Assembly (NCBI GenBank): GCA_021521415.1
Contig: JAIQDT010000231.1
Span: 744,001 to 808,000 of the forward strand
Source: Bidens hawaiensis
Taxonomy: Eukaryota; Streptophyta; Magnoliopsida; Asterales; Asteraceae
DNA length: 64,000 nucleotides
Direction: 5' to 3'
The notes beneath the pieces are model-generated. The model saw only the letters and a program-made list of their open reading frames with translations. It was not told the origin of the DNA and ran no database searches. Shown here piece after piece: positions 22,252 through 33,164 of this stretch; the first letter of the stretch is position 1, and every line of letters begins with the position of its first letter. A program made the position numbers and the translations under genes.

Positions 22252-22770
22252 TGTTGGGACTTATATTTTAGACCGACGCATTGAGTTATTATTATTATGG
22301 GTGAAAAATAATTAATATTTTTGGTCTCAACCAAGGGTGGATGGCTTGAAGACCAAGTCATGCTAGACTAGTATAAATAGATGTATTTGTTAATTTGTCC
22401 AGTATGAGTGTATTGTGCATTAGGTGAGATCTAAGGTTTTATCCCTAGGAGAGATCCGCCGCCGCCGGGATGAGCTCTCCTGGAGATGGCTGATCTTTAA
22501 TGTATGTATGTGTGTATGTATGAGTGCTCTGTATAACAATCTTTTGACTAATGAAATCATACTACCACATCTTTATTTGTGTTTCGATTACATATATTTG
22601 TTTATCCAGTCTATTATTCATTGTAATCGATTCAGGCTCTCTCCCAAACACCACTCAAACGTCCAAAACACCTTTCAATATTGAATACAATACCATTCTA
22701 GCTCAGATCTGAGCTCCGCCGTTAATAACGACCATTATTCATGCTTCCGCACCGGGCTCAGGTCTTGGCA
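22252..22770 (+). repeat. 5' LTR of B1 (519 bp)
   Basis: TGTTGGGACTTATATT ... GGTCTTGGCA. TATA box TATAAATA at 22372-22379. TTCCGCA lies near the end, as in other LTRs here. Confidence 0.9.
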
Positions 22771-22784
22771 GTTGGTATCAGAGC

Positions 22785-23487
22785 AGGGTTGCCGAATCGT
22801 TCAGACTAACCGCTGAATCTGATTCATCTTGCTCTTGAATCCACCATGGACGTTTAACCGATGAGGTTTGTTGAAAAATTTTTAGGGTTTTGAAATTATT
22901 TGATGATTTGGGTAAAATTTATGTGGATTGATGTTTGGGTTGATGACTCGTTCGGAGATTCAACATCAATTTCATGTTTATTTGGTCATATCGGTCCAGA
23001 TCTAATGTAAAAGTGTTTCAGCTCGGTTTGGGGCAAAATTGTTATTGAAGATGATTTTCAGATCTATAACGGTTGTTCATGGATTGAAGATAGATGGTTG
23101 ATATCGAGATGACTGGGATATTGCTACAACGATTAATTTGAGATGAAGAAGCTTGGTTCTTGATCTGAAAATTAGGGTTTTATGGGCTCATAATTGTTTC
23201 TGATATGAGCGTGCTGCTTGAACAGTAAAGGGAATATTTAAGAACATTACTGCTGGTACAATCTGATATGTAGAAGTCAAGAATGATCAGGTACTAGGAG
23301 CAATCCAATCATTGTTCGTAGCAGCAGATGGAAAATGCAGAGGGAATATTCAAGCAGGTTCTATATTGGAAAATCATTGATTGATGATGCTGAAGAAAGG
23401 TCTGTTGTTCGAGCATCGATATATGTACCCGAAAGGTATCTTATCTATTGCTCGAGCATAATGGACAAGACTGTCATGAAGTATTAC
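22785..23487 (+). other. Leader region of B1
   Basis: Non-coding; no gag. Its last 90 bp (about 23395-23487) are one copy of the 110-bp repeat that continues at 25637 after A3. Confidence 0.5.
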
Positions 23488-23961
23488 TGTTGGTGTATAG
23501 ATGTCAGTAGTTCATATGTCAAATGTCTGTAATCGAGTCTGTAATATTGTTTGTGTATTTGTTTGAACAAGCGAAGTTGTTGACAAGTTCGCTTAGGCGA
23601 ACTTGTTAACCAAGCGAAGTTGTTGACAAGTTCGCCTAGGCGAACTTGTTGAACGAGCGAAGTTAAGGACAACTTCGCCTGAGGCGAAGTTGTCGTGTAT
23701 TTATATAGTGTACGGCTTACTGTTTACGGGTTAGAGTTTTGGTTGATCGAGTAGTTCAGTTTACGTGTAATTCAGTGAGTCAAGTGACGTGAGGTCGAGA
23801 GTCTGTAAGTATCTCGGTTCGAGTTATTAATATAACGTGTGCTTGTTCGTATCGTGTTCGTGTGTTTGTGAGCTTGTGTTCTACGTCCGTAACGATCTAC
23901 ACAAGGATTCCGCACCTGTGTATATCGGGATATCTCGTGTGATCCGTCCAGGGGACCTACA
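23488..23961 (+). repeat. Left LTR of A3 (474 bp)
   Basis: TGTTGGTGTATAG ... CCTACA. GCGAAGTT/GCGAACTT palindromes at about 23572-23695 sit just upstream of TATTTATATAG (23699-23709). The U5 stem-loop is at 23898-23922 (TACACA/TGTGTA outer stem with a G-C pair inside and one A-C mismatch). Confidence 0.88.
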
Positions 23962-25116
23962 TGTGGTATCAGAGCCTTAGGCTCTTATGCTATGGTTCGA
24001 GATCTGCGTTTTGGTGTTTCTGGCACGTTTCTGTGCGTTTCTGGCCGAACAGCGCCGTAGGCGAAGTTATTGTTCATCAGGCGAAGTTGCCGTCACTGTT
24101 CGTAGGGTTTCAGCGAAGATATAAGGTCTGGCGAAGTTATGAACAGGCGAAGTTATGGAGAAGTTATAGCCAGGCGAAGTTATAGACATACGAAGTTAAC
24201 TTTAGGCGAAGTTAACGAGAAAAAAAAAAAAAAAAAAGAGTATTTTGGTGTTTTCGTCTGTATGGCCAGGTGTACACGATTATTGTGAGACCGGAGATGT
24301 TGTTCCGTCAACGAGTGAAACTTGTTATCTCTGGGTGTTACGTGTGAACAAATACGTGTCAACTCTGGATATGGAGTTGAGTTTGTGAATGGGATATTGA
24401 TTGAAACTGGATATTGACACATATTTGGGTGTTTGTGGGCAATGAAATTGTTGTTGTTCGAGGTGACCAATTGAAGAAAGTCAAATTGAAATGAAGGTTT
24501 TTGTCATTACTGGATTGCGGTCAGAGCATATTATTTATTTTACTTTCAAGGCGTTCGAGAATTGGATCCTGAAACGTGATGCTTATTTATTAGAGTGAAA
24601 ATTCTGGAACAAGTTGGATTTAATCGGGAACTAAAGTGTTTATGTTCTTGATCGTTATCCCTGGTGATTGAAGATGCTTCAGATTAATTAATGGTCATGT
24701 GTTAGATTCTGTCAAGGTGGTTTTGTGATGAAATTGATCACTTGATGTTGAGTAGTTGAAGATTAAACCTTATCGTATGCCGACGAGTTGGTGAAGTTGT
24801 GGAGGAAGCCCAACTTCACGTGTTGGTGAAGTCAGATGGACTCACGTGATTGGTTGAGATGATCTATTGGCACGAGGATGCATGCATTTCAAAGACCTCA
24901 ATCGTTATAGTCGGAGAAGCTTACACTGAAGGGGAGATCTGATATGGAAGACGCTGGGTGACTGGTAGATTTGTGAAGCTATAGGACAGTTTCAGACACG
25001 GCTGGTTGATGAGCAAACAGAAGATCATCAGTTAAGAGGGAGTCTGTTGGTGCATGTTTTGTAACAGATGATCTTTTATGTTTGTTAGAATTGAGAGCAA
25101 CGGTCAAAGGGGAGAC
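23962..25116 (+). other. Interior of A3
   Basis: Leader array to 24210, an A run (about 24221-24237), then about 0.9 kb without recognisable protein motifs, ending in purine tracts AAGAGGGAGTC (25033-25043) and AAAGGGGAGAC (25106-25116). Confidence 0.6.
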
Positions 25117-25636
25117 TGTTGGTGCATTTTGTGACCGTCGCTATGCAATTCAGACCAGCGGAACGCCAACGGCGAAGTTGTAACAACTTCTGCCTTAGGC
25201 GAAGTTATCACAACTTCGCCATAGGCGAAGTTATGAACAACTTCGCCTACTGGCCCAAGCCCAAGCCCGAAAAGATGTTTTGTCTATATATATGTGTGTC
25301 TTGTTTAGGTTTTGTATCCAGAAATAAGAGTATTGTGTGTTACAGTTTATTTGTCTAAAGAGAGACCGAGAGTGAGAGTCGTGTGGGACGACCCGAGGTA
25401 GAGCTCACCTCGGGTCGGCCGTCATTTGTTTACGAGTTTGGTATGTAATTCGTTTTGATTATTATATAAGAATCTGCAGATTTGTTTATCCCGTTATTGT
25501 ATTTGTTCGTGTATTTGTTCGTGTACGTGTTTGTGTTCTTTATCTTTACACCAATAAACGAGTCTAGGAGGATTCCGCACTCCTAGACCTCGTGCGGATC
25601 TCGTATCGATCGGCGACGTCCCCGGGGGGACCTACA
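25117..25636 (+). repeat. Right LTR of A3 (520 bp), divergent
   Basis: TGTTGGTGCATTTTG ... GGGGGGACCTACA. Six GCGAAGTT-type octamers at about 25172-25248 precede CTATATATA (25284-25292). Perfect 9-bp U5 stem GTCTAGGAG/CTCCTAGAC around GATTCCGCA at 25562-25588. Beyond these landmarks it shows little similarity to the left LTR. Confidence 0.8.
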
Positions 25637-25930
25637 ATTACGAGCACAAGGAAATGTTTCTGCTGTTCGAGCGTCGATATGTTTACTCGAAAGGTATCTT
25701 ATCTATTGCTCGAGCATAGTGGACAAGTCCTGAACTGTCATGAAGTATTACGAGCACAAGGAAATGTTTCTGCTGTTCGAGCGTCGATATATTTACTCGA
25801 AAGGTATCTTATCTATTGGTCGAGCACAGTGGACAAGTACTGAACTTTCATGAAGTCTTTCGAGCACAATGGAATGATTCTGCTGGTCCAGCATCGATAT
25901 GTTTACTCGAAAGGTAGCTTATCGATTGAG
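25637..25930 (+). repeat. 110-bp tandem repeats in B1
   Basis: About 2.7 direct units (starts 25637, 25747, 25857), each with TTCGAGCGTCGATATGTTTA and TATCTTATCTATTG. A further copy at 23395-23487 was separated by the insertion of A3. Confidence 0.85.
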
Positions 25931-26597
25931 CATGCAAAGTCGAGCACATCAAGTTTGGATTCGAGCACATGAACCCCGAGCATATCCTTGTTTATCTCAA
26001 CAATCTATCTTTGTGTGTCGAGCACACTTTTTTCTACTTGAGCAAACATTCTTCAAGCACACTTTGGCTCCTGAGCATGCCCATGAAAAGAGAAAAAAAA
26101 ATACAAGTGTTTTTGTGCACACTTTTGCTTTTGAGCATGATCAGGAAAAGACAAAAAAAGACTAAGTATTTTCGAGCAAGGTCTCGAGCATACTCGACGA
26201 CAGACAGAACAAGACTAAGTATTTTCGAGCAAGGGCATGCTCAAGTAAAGACAAGCATGCTTGAGTAACGACAGAAAAATACAAGTGTTTTCTCGAGCAA
26301 GGCTTCGAGTAAGGTTTCGAGCAAGCCCTAGAGCAAGCTCTCCAGCATGCTCGATGAAAGAAAAACAAGTGTTTTCAAGCAGGCCCTCGAGCAAGCTCCC
26401 CAGCATGCTCAATGAAAGACAAAAAAAAAACAAGTGTTTTCAAGCATGCTTGAGTAAAAACTGAGTATGCTCGTGAAGGGACTTTGACTTATGTGTGCTC
26501 GTGGACTGAATCCATGCTCGTAAATGAATTATACTTGAGATTTTTGGTGCCGTTGACCGTTTGACCAAGCTGACCTTTACGGAAGATATATATACTA
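25931..26597 (+). promoter_or_regulatory. TGCTCGA array and TATA box in B1
   Basis: Dense TCGAGCA/TGCTCGA-type words (for example TCGAGCAAGG, AGCATGCTCGA) run to about 26520. TATATATA follows at 26587-26594. This resembles the array-plus-TATA module in the B2 spacer, although B1 has no ORF3. Activity is inferred. Confidence 0.45.
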
Positions 26598-26639
26598 GGG
26601 GTATTTTGGTAAATTTTATCCAATCATCAACAACCAAAA

Positions 26640-27426
26640 GGAAATCAAAGCCTTATCAATTTTTCACAAACTTCGTCAAAGAGCTTTACAAGAACAAGTG
26701 TTGACCAAGCTTACGGATTTAATCACTTATGAGTGTCAACCAACACAATGTTTTGTTTATCTTTGTTTATTACAGAATCAACAATCTTGATAAGGATGGT
26801 CAAGGTTGTTTTACCCATACTTGATTTGAAGACACAATTTTCAAAGACAATTGCAACGAAATTGGGGGAGCAAAAATTCTTGAATTTCATTGCAAATTGC
26901 TTGCTTCAAATCAAGTGAAAAGACTCAAGTTAAGGAAAAGTTGATCAAGATCGATAATCCAAGATTCTTTAGAGATGTTTCAATGTTTGTGAGTTTTCAG
27001 ATTTCCTAGTACGGTTGAGAAGATAGAGTCATCACCAGTAACATGGTGAATGGATGATCAGTAGAGTTTAACCTCCTATGAAAACAGTCACTTGAGAATC
27101 AAAAACGAGTTATGGTTGACTTGAATGCTATCTTGATTCAGGGAATGGTTTGAAGATGATTTACAAGGGAAGAAACAGATTTGAAGAATGGAAGATTATT
27201 TGATGATCACATTGAGTTTATTTCTTTTTGTGATGACCTTGTTACTTGAAGTTGATCTTTTAAGTTCAAATCCTCGTTCATATGCCCATACAAATGTATC
27301 CGAATGTGATATAGGAGAAATGATCTAAAATGAACAAAGGGAGAAGCTTAACCTGAGGGGGAGAATTTCAATGAAAGACAAAGAGTTTTTGAGGTGATCA
27401 TGGAAGAAATTTGATGGCATCGGTCT
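26640..27426 (+). other. 3' non-coding interior of B1
   Basis: No recognisable protein. A short open frame at 26733-26918 has no family resemblance. Confidence 0.45.
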
Positions 27427-27437
27427 AAGGGGGAGAT

Positions 27438-27932
27438 TGTTGGGACTTATATTTTAGACCGACGCATCGAATTATTATTATTATAGGTGAAAAATAATTA
27501 ATATTTTTGGTCTCAACCAAGGGTGGATGGCCTGAAGACCAAGTCATGCTAGACTGGTATAAATAGATGTATTTGTTAATTTGTCCAGTATGAGTGTATT
27601 GTGCATTATGTGAGAGCCGCCACCTCCGGGATGAGCTCTCCTAGAGGTGGCTGATCTTTATTGTATGTATGTGAGTAGGTATGAGTGCTCTGTATGACAA
27701 TCTTTTGACTAATGAAATCATACTACGACTTCTTTATTTGTGTTTCGATTACATATATTTGTTCATCCAGTCTATTGTTCATTGTAATCGATTCAGGCTC
27801 TCTCCCAAACACCACTCATCCGTCCAAAATTCCTTTCAATAGTGAATACGATTAGATCCTAGCTCAGATCAGAGCTCCACCGTTATTAACGACCATTATT
27901 CACGTTTCCGCATCGAGGCTCGGGTCTTGTCA
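27438..27932 (+). repeat. 3' LTR of B1 (495 bp)
   Basis: TGTTGGGACTTATATT ... GGTCTTGTCA, TATA box at 27558-27565. It lacks about 25 bp present in the 5' LTR near 22435-22460. Confidence 0.9.
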
Positions 27933-28538
27933 TTTTATCAACCAACACATTTACCCAAGCTTACATCCCCATAATTGTTTTCCAAACGCGTAAACGAGCA
28001 ACTTGGCCCAACTGGTGAAACGGGAAAACTGAGCCAAGTTCTATTTTAAACATTAAACATTGAACAGCATCACAATCTAAACCAACTGACACTTTATGGG
28101 TGTAACAGCTATACCTAGATTAGCTATACAACCCAGTCTAGTATGAGGAATATAATAATATTAAAATATTAACATTATTATAATATTAATTATAGGGACT
28201 AAGTGATATCAAGGTAAACGAACCCTGAGCTAACCTCGCACTGAGTGCCTACAAAACCGTGAATTTCATGGCCCATCTTTTCAAACTGTTTACGAACTTT
28301 CTGGGGGTGAAAAGCATTTTTATATACGTAATCTACCTGGAAACAGTTTAGGATATGAATTGTCTGAACGTTTACATACAAAAAGTCCCTACACATAACG
28401 ATTGATTGCGTGTGAATGAATGGTGAATTGTATTCTTGAATGACAAATTAAGTGAATATGGTACGAATACCAAAACATAATGAAATTACACGTGACAACA
28501 CGTTTATACAAATATGCTGTGTATTGTTAAATATAAGG

Positions 28539-28710
28539 TGGTCTGTAACGGCCATGGGTGAATAACCTGGTCTATAACGGCCAAGGGTGAATAACGTGGT
28601 CTGTAAACGACCATGGGTGAATAACATGGTATGTAATGGCCATGGGTGAATAACGTGGTCTGTAATGGCCATGGGAGAATAACATGGTCTGTGATGACCA
28701 TGGGGCTATT
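28539..28710 (+). repeat. About 30-bp minisatellite in the G1 LTR
   Basis: Six imperfect units around GGTCTGTAACGGCCATGGGT. G2 has barely two units at the equivalent place. Confidence 0.8.
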
Positions 28711-28739
28711 GTGGGTGGAAGGGGGGCCACAATAGTACC

Positions 28740-29012
28740 AAACTAAAGTTAAGTATGGCCTATGAGCCAAGTTCTGCTGCAACTTAATAAACTAAAGTTA
28801 AGTATGGCCTATGAGCCAAGTTCTGCTGCAACTTAATAAACTAAAGTTGAGTATGGCCTATGAGCCAAGTTCTACCACAACTTAATAAACTAAAGTTGAC
28901 TATGGCCTATGAGCCATAAACTAAAGTTGACTATGGCCTATGAGCCAAGTTCTGCTGCAACTTAATAAACTAAAGTTGACTATGGCCTATGAGCCAAGTT
29001 CTGCTGCAACTA
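28740..29012 (+). repeat. About 49-bp minisatellite in the G1 LTR
   Basis: Six units containing TATGGCCTATGAGCCAAGTT, one shortened. The reverse complement has eight units in G2. Confidence 0.85.
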
Positions 29013-29804
29013 AACCAACTAGCTTAATTATGACATGAATGTTAAGAAAATAATGTGATTATGCGTATTGTGGGCAAATAGGGAGCCCTAGTGTTTGGTG
29101 ATACATGATAAATACTATATATGTATGTGTATCTATATACATGCTATGTGAATAGGCGTAGGAGATACTATGTGTAGAAAATACCAATGTTTGACTCTAT
29201 GTAGAACCGTTGTGGGCAGAAGGGGAGCCATAGTGGTTGATGTTACGAGGAACCGTTGTGGTCGGAAGGGGGGCCCCAGTGGTTGATTAAACATGGAAAA
29301 ACGGAAACACGCAATACGAACAAACAGTCACGATTTTATTGTGATTTCGAACTCATATTATAAACTTACATGTGTGCATATGTACACACAAGGATACGGC
29401 TGTACATATATATACAAACGTAAATATATATTTTTACATACGCGCGTATATACAAACTATGACTGCGTGGTACGCAGAATTGATTTCGTTAAAACTTATG
29501 AAACTCACCAACTATTCGTAGTTGACCATTTTTAAACATGCTTTTTAGGTAATCAAAAAGGTTGAATAGATTGCTTATGTGTTTTGTGTTCGGATTGTGA
29601 TCGATGCTATGAGCATTCGAGTATGTAGGGAAGTAGTTAACGGACTAGTTTGATTGAATCACTTAGTTTCTAAAATATGTTAGAACGATGCAATATATTG
29701 TAAATTAGTTAGTAATGCTTCTTTATGAACAATGCATTTTATACCAGTTGTATTTGTTACATATCCGTTTTATGCTTTCGCAAATCGCTTAATGGGGTGT
29801 GACA

Positions 29805-31150
29805 CTATGACTGCCTAAACTACTACGAATACCAACATCAAGAGCATTGGCAACAAGATCTGCCAGAGTAGATCATTTGTCTTTGCTCTTTTCCTTGTCC
29901 TCCCCATTAGGGATTTATGCAAAAGTTTTGAAAAATGTCCCTTAAATATTTATTTTGCACTAAACAAGGAAGATGGTGATAATTATCGGAAATTGGTGTT
30001 TCAAACTACTAATAATAAAAGATAATTTAAAAGGAAATGCACTTAACTTGGGATGTGTCGGTAGTCTAAGCCTTGAGAATGAAAGAGCAGCTTCATAGTT
30101 GGTTTTAAAACGAGAAATATAATTTTATTGTGAAACATGTTAGTCTGTGGAAAATATGAGATGAAAGGTCAGGCCATACTCAAGCCTCATTTTTAGTTTG
30201 ATTGTAAAAAAAATATATAAATTTTATAAAAATTTGAATACGTTATTATACGATACTTGGGTAGGTTTAATGTTAGAGTATGCCAAGTAGCCGGTGATAT
30301 AAACTAAATTGTGCACTTCTAGCTTTAGTGGTTAACACATCATAGGCGTACGGTTGTATAACCCTAATTCTTGTAGTGATGGGATGCCTCGGGTCTGGAA
30401 ACCACGGGTCTTTTTACGGCTTATCATCTGTGTGTCTTCGGATATTTAAAAAATTAAAAGGTTTTAAGCATACAGCCCGTAGTCTACTACCGTCACACTT
30501 ACATCAATTATAGTGAAGTAAAATCTATATGATCCAGTGATCATCCCGCTGTTTGTCATACGTGGTCCCCTTACTCGTTACTCGTACCATTAAGAACATG
30601 ATCAACTAGAGACATGATGTATGGAAACCTACAGATGAAAACTTGTAAAATCACAGGTGGTAATGGGCCTAAGGTTGCTTGATAACGGGGTTATGCCATG
30701 TAGTGGGGAACACTAGCTAGTTAGTTGTATTAATATACCTTAATCGTATCTAATGGCTTCTTTGGTAGACTTTGATGCTTAAATTTAGGTGGAAAAACAA
30801 TACCCTTGATCGTCTTAACTATTTGTATAAAAAGTGCAACAAAGTTTCGACATGCTAATTATGAGGTTTAAGTCAAGTTGGGGTGGCTTGGTCCAGTAAG
30901 AACTAAAATAAAACGGGTCTTGAATGTGGGTTCCACTAGATTATATAAAAATAATGGAAATGTTAGATCTTACTTGTTTAGGTAAAGACCAAGGCATAGG
31001 TTTAAGTGGACAACAATATCGGCGATCGCGGCTTTTGCGTTTTTTTAAGCTTTAATATAATCTATATGCTTTTAAGACCATATTTTCCAAAATTGATTCC
31101 ATTGTATTAAAGTTTTTCAGGGGAAAAAAGAGTTAGTGGGGGATATTTGA
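29805..31150. other. Unassigned non-coding sequence
   Basis: No gene, LTR boundary or terminal repeat recognised. AT-rich with scattered short frames; probably old repeat debris. Confidence 0.3.
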
Positions 31151-31151
31151 T

Positions 31152-32130
31152 ATAATGATAAACATATATATATATATCTCTTGTTGTTTTGTATAATATT
31201 TGTTAGTTTTTGTTCGTTTTTATTTAGAATTTGGATACTACTAACATATTTGTGTAATATAGGTTCCGGGAGTTCAATGTGATTAAAAACGGTGAAAATG
31301 AGCTAATATTAGCTAAAACGAAGAACCAGGAGGAATCAGGATTGAACTTGAAGAATCAGGAGAGATAGCCGGTAAGACTAGCCAATGGCCAGCCCCTTAA
31401 GCACCCCACGCTACGGGGGCAGGAAGTCCTTAGTTGGCGGTGCGGTACCTTGAGGCTATATTTCCAGAAAGTTCACGAATTTCTTCTGGTTTAAGGCCCA
31501 GTGCACGAATTTATTAGATTGCCTTTGATTTCTGCACTGTAAGGTAGGATTTCATAGAAAGGTACTCGTTCATAATTATTTAGGTAACTGTAAGGAAGTC
31601 TAATATTTAAAACTGGTGTGCTTAAAAACTCATTAGAAACCCATAGGTGTCTTCTTGAGAAGGGCAAGGGTCCTGTTCGGGTTTTCTCTTAAGTGTCTAT
31701 TTTATGATCCCAGTCCCATAACAAGTATTTCCTGATTAATTGATAACTGCAATGTAGGGGATCATAGCCTAGGTGATTTTTCATCATCATTTAAATCAGT
31801 CAAATTAAATTGTCTAATTTAGTTGTCTTTTCTTAATTAGTTTTAATAATAGTTTAATCTAAGTAATTTAGTGAAAATCCTCTCAAATAATAATAAAAGA
31901 ATAGTCATGTCAGCTAGTCGAGTCTAATTATCTATTTAACGTAATTAAAAGAGTCTCGTGGGTTCGATATCGAGACTTACTAGCTTTATTAGAGTCGATC
32001 TGTTCACTTGTCGGTTAATAGTTTAGTCGAGTATTAGAGAATCTAGAGTATTACTTAGTGTCTATTTTAAATTAAATTACTTAATAATTATATAATTACT
32101 TTTAGTACATTAGTTATCTGATTCTAGAGA
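31152..32130 (+). repeat. Possible Tat/Retand-type LTR remnant
   Basis: Starts near a purine-rich stretch and TTTGATATAATGATAAAC. It contains a GC-rich island (about 31380-31445) and a GAGTCTCGTGGGTTCGATAT segment typical, in my experience, of Tat-lineage gypsy LTRs. Ends and TSD not found. Confidence 0.35.
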
Positions 32131-32149
32131 TTTTCCAGCCACATTCTAT

Positions 32150-33140
32150 GACTCTCAATCAGGGCTCTATCAAACTTCCTGTCTTGCTCCATCTAAGCAA
32201 CCCTTGCAGCCAATGTGGCTCTTTGTTTCATAACCCTTTCATTTGTCTCATGTTGTTCTTTCACAAACTTGATCATAAGATGTTCACGTTTAACCCTTCT
32301 GTTGTTTGATTTTTCCAGAGCCTGAATCCTATCAAGGATAGGATCAAATTTTCCATTGGATAGGAATGGATGAAATGATTTGAGATCTAGTGGTTGTGGG
32401 AGGTGTGATTGAGAGTGTCGGTTGGGTTGTGGTTTGTGTCGGTGTGACTATGGTTTGAGTGGGAAGGGCTGTGGTTAAAGCTAAAGGAAGGCTTATGGAT
32501 TCGGTTGAGGTTTCGGTTGTGGGTTGAGTAAAGGTAGGGGTGGTGATTGGTAAGGTAGTGGGTGAGGACTAGATTGTTAAGGCCCTAAATGGAAAGGTGA
32601 AAGTATGTGATTTAAAGGTTGGCTATCTAAAGGTTAAGGAAGTGGGTGAAGAGGTTCGGCATGGTTATAAGGTGTGTCGGATGGGTGAAGTATGGATTGG
32701 TTCGGTTTCGGGTTCGTCTATGTGGGATAACGATAGGCCTTGAATTGTTTGGTCAAGTTATGATGGAGAGATGTCAGGTGAATTAGTGGGTGAGTCTTGT
32801 AGTCTCCTAGGGGTGTGTGTAGGCTTGCTTTTGGATTTAGGGACTTTGATTTGTTTGCCTTTTAGGGCAGCTAAGGTTCGTTTTAAAATCTTGGGAGAGG
32901 GTTGGTGAGGGTCAGTGGTGGTCTTTGGTGGTGGTGTGGTCATTTCGTTTGGTTGTGTAATGATTTTTGTCACAGTGGAAACACACGGAAACTTTACCTT
33001 CAACGTAGGCATTTTGGAGGAAGTGGTCTTCTTGGAGTCTCGTACTTTCTTCAAACGTTTCAAGGGCTATTTGGGCACATCTTCTTCTTCCTCACGCAGA
33101 GAAGTACCACCAGTAAAAGGCTTGCTGAAAAACTAGATCC
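32150..33140 (-). pseudogene. Broken coiled-coil / Lys-Thr-Pro-rich ORF
   Basis: On the minus strand, 33063-32758 encodes a Lys/Thr/Pro-rich stretch (KRLKKVRDSKKTTSSK, TTPPPKTTTDPHQPSPK). Around 32380-32130 a helical segment reads ILDRIQALEKSNNRRVKREH and later VKEQHETNERVMKQRATLAA, broken by stops. Composition resembles the linker and coiled-coil parts of ORF3-type proteins, but I cannot show homology. No element boundary was found around it. Confidence 0.35.
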
Positions 33141-33164
33141 TTTCGTAAAGCATTTAAAATAAAA

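Larger units (their letters stand above)
23488..25636 (+). mobile_element. A-family non-autonomous element A3 with mismatched LTRs
   Basis: Flanked by a perfect TSD, ATTAC (23483-23487 and 25637-25641), and inserted into a 110-bp repeat of B1. The left LTR (23488-23961) and PBS (TGGTATCAGAGCC, 23964-23976) are typical of family A. The leader keeps GCGAAGTT octamers (24055-24210) and a stretch also found in the A2 leader (CAGGCGAAGTTGCCGTCACT). No coding region is visible. The right LTR (25117-25636) differs over most of its length from the left one. Two purine tract plus TGTTGGTGCAT starts occur in tandem (25044 and 25117). Confidence 0.85.
22252..27932 (+). mobile_element. Non-autonomous LTR element B1 (carries A3)
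   Basis: LTRs at 22252-22770 and 27438-27932, TSD TTTTA (22247-22251, 27933-27937), PBS TGGTATCAGAGC at 22773-22784, purine tract AAGGGGGAGAT at 27427-27437. No gag or pol is visible; without A3 the interior is about 2.5 kb. It retains a TGCTCGA-rich array and a following TATA box (26587-26594). The LTRs differ by an indel of about 25 bp and several bases, so it is older than A2. Confidence 0.9.
2777..29804 (+). mobile_element. Ty3/gypsy element G1 (decayed, interrupted by A1, A2, B1 and A3)
   Basis: Outer element of the left half. The visible pieces in order are: left LTR remnant (2777-3478), PBS, degenerate gag, A2 insertion, rest of gag, protease remnant, the end of pol, a polypurine tract and the right LTR ending GGGGTGTGACA at 29804. 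Stops occur throughout, so it is dead. The gag zinc knuckle, the RQD..GTF-like protease start and a chromodomain-like C-terminus suggest a Tekay/Del-type chromovirus. Only about 2 kb separates the gag remnant from the right LTR, so most of RT, RNase H and integrase is deleted. The left boundary and TSD are outside the window; CTATG follows the right end. Confidence 0.75.
20714..29804 (+). repeat. Right LTR of G1 (about 3.4 kb, carrying B1)
   Basis: TGTGACGTTCGTGAC ... GGGGTGTGACA. Interrupted at 22251 by B1 with the duplicated TTTTA; without the insert it is about 3405 bp. Collinear with the reverse complement of G2 (37575-41462). It includes three minisatellites and the divergent ends shared with the left LTR. 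Confidence 0.88.

Noticed and set aside
26162..26464. Repetitive Cys/Leu/Ser-rich frames on both strands
   Set aside because: Produced by the TCGAGCA word array; open in several frames at once, no start context, not proteins.
28448..28782. Tandem-repeat protein frames in the G1 LTR
   Set aside because: They translate the 30-bp minisatellite whose unit length happens to stay open; the sequence lies in an LTR.
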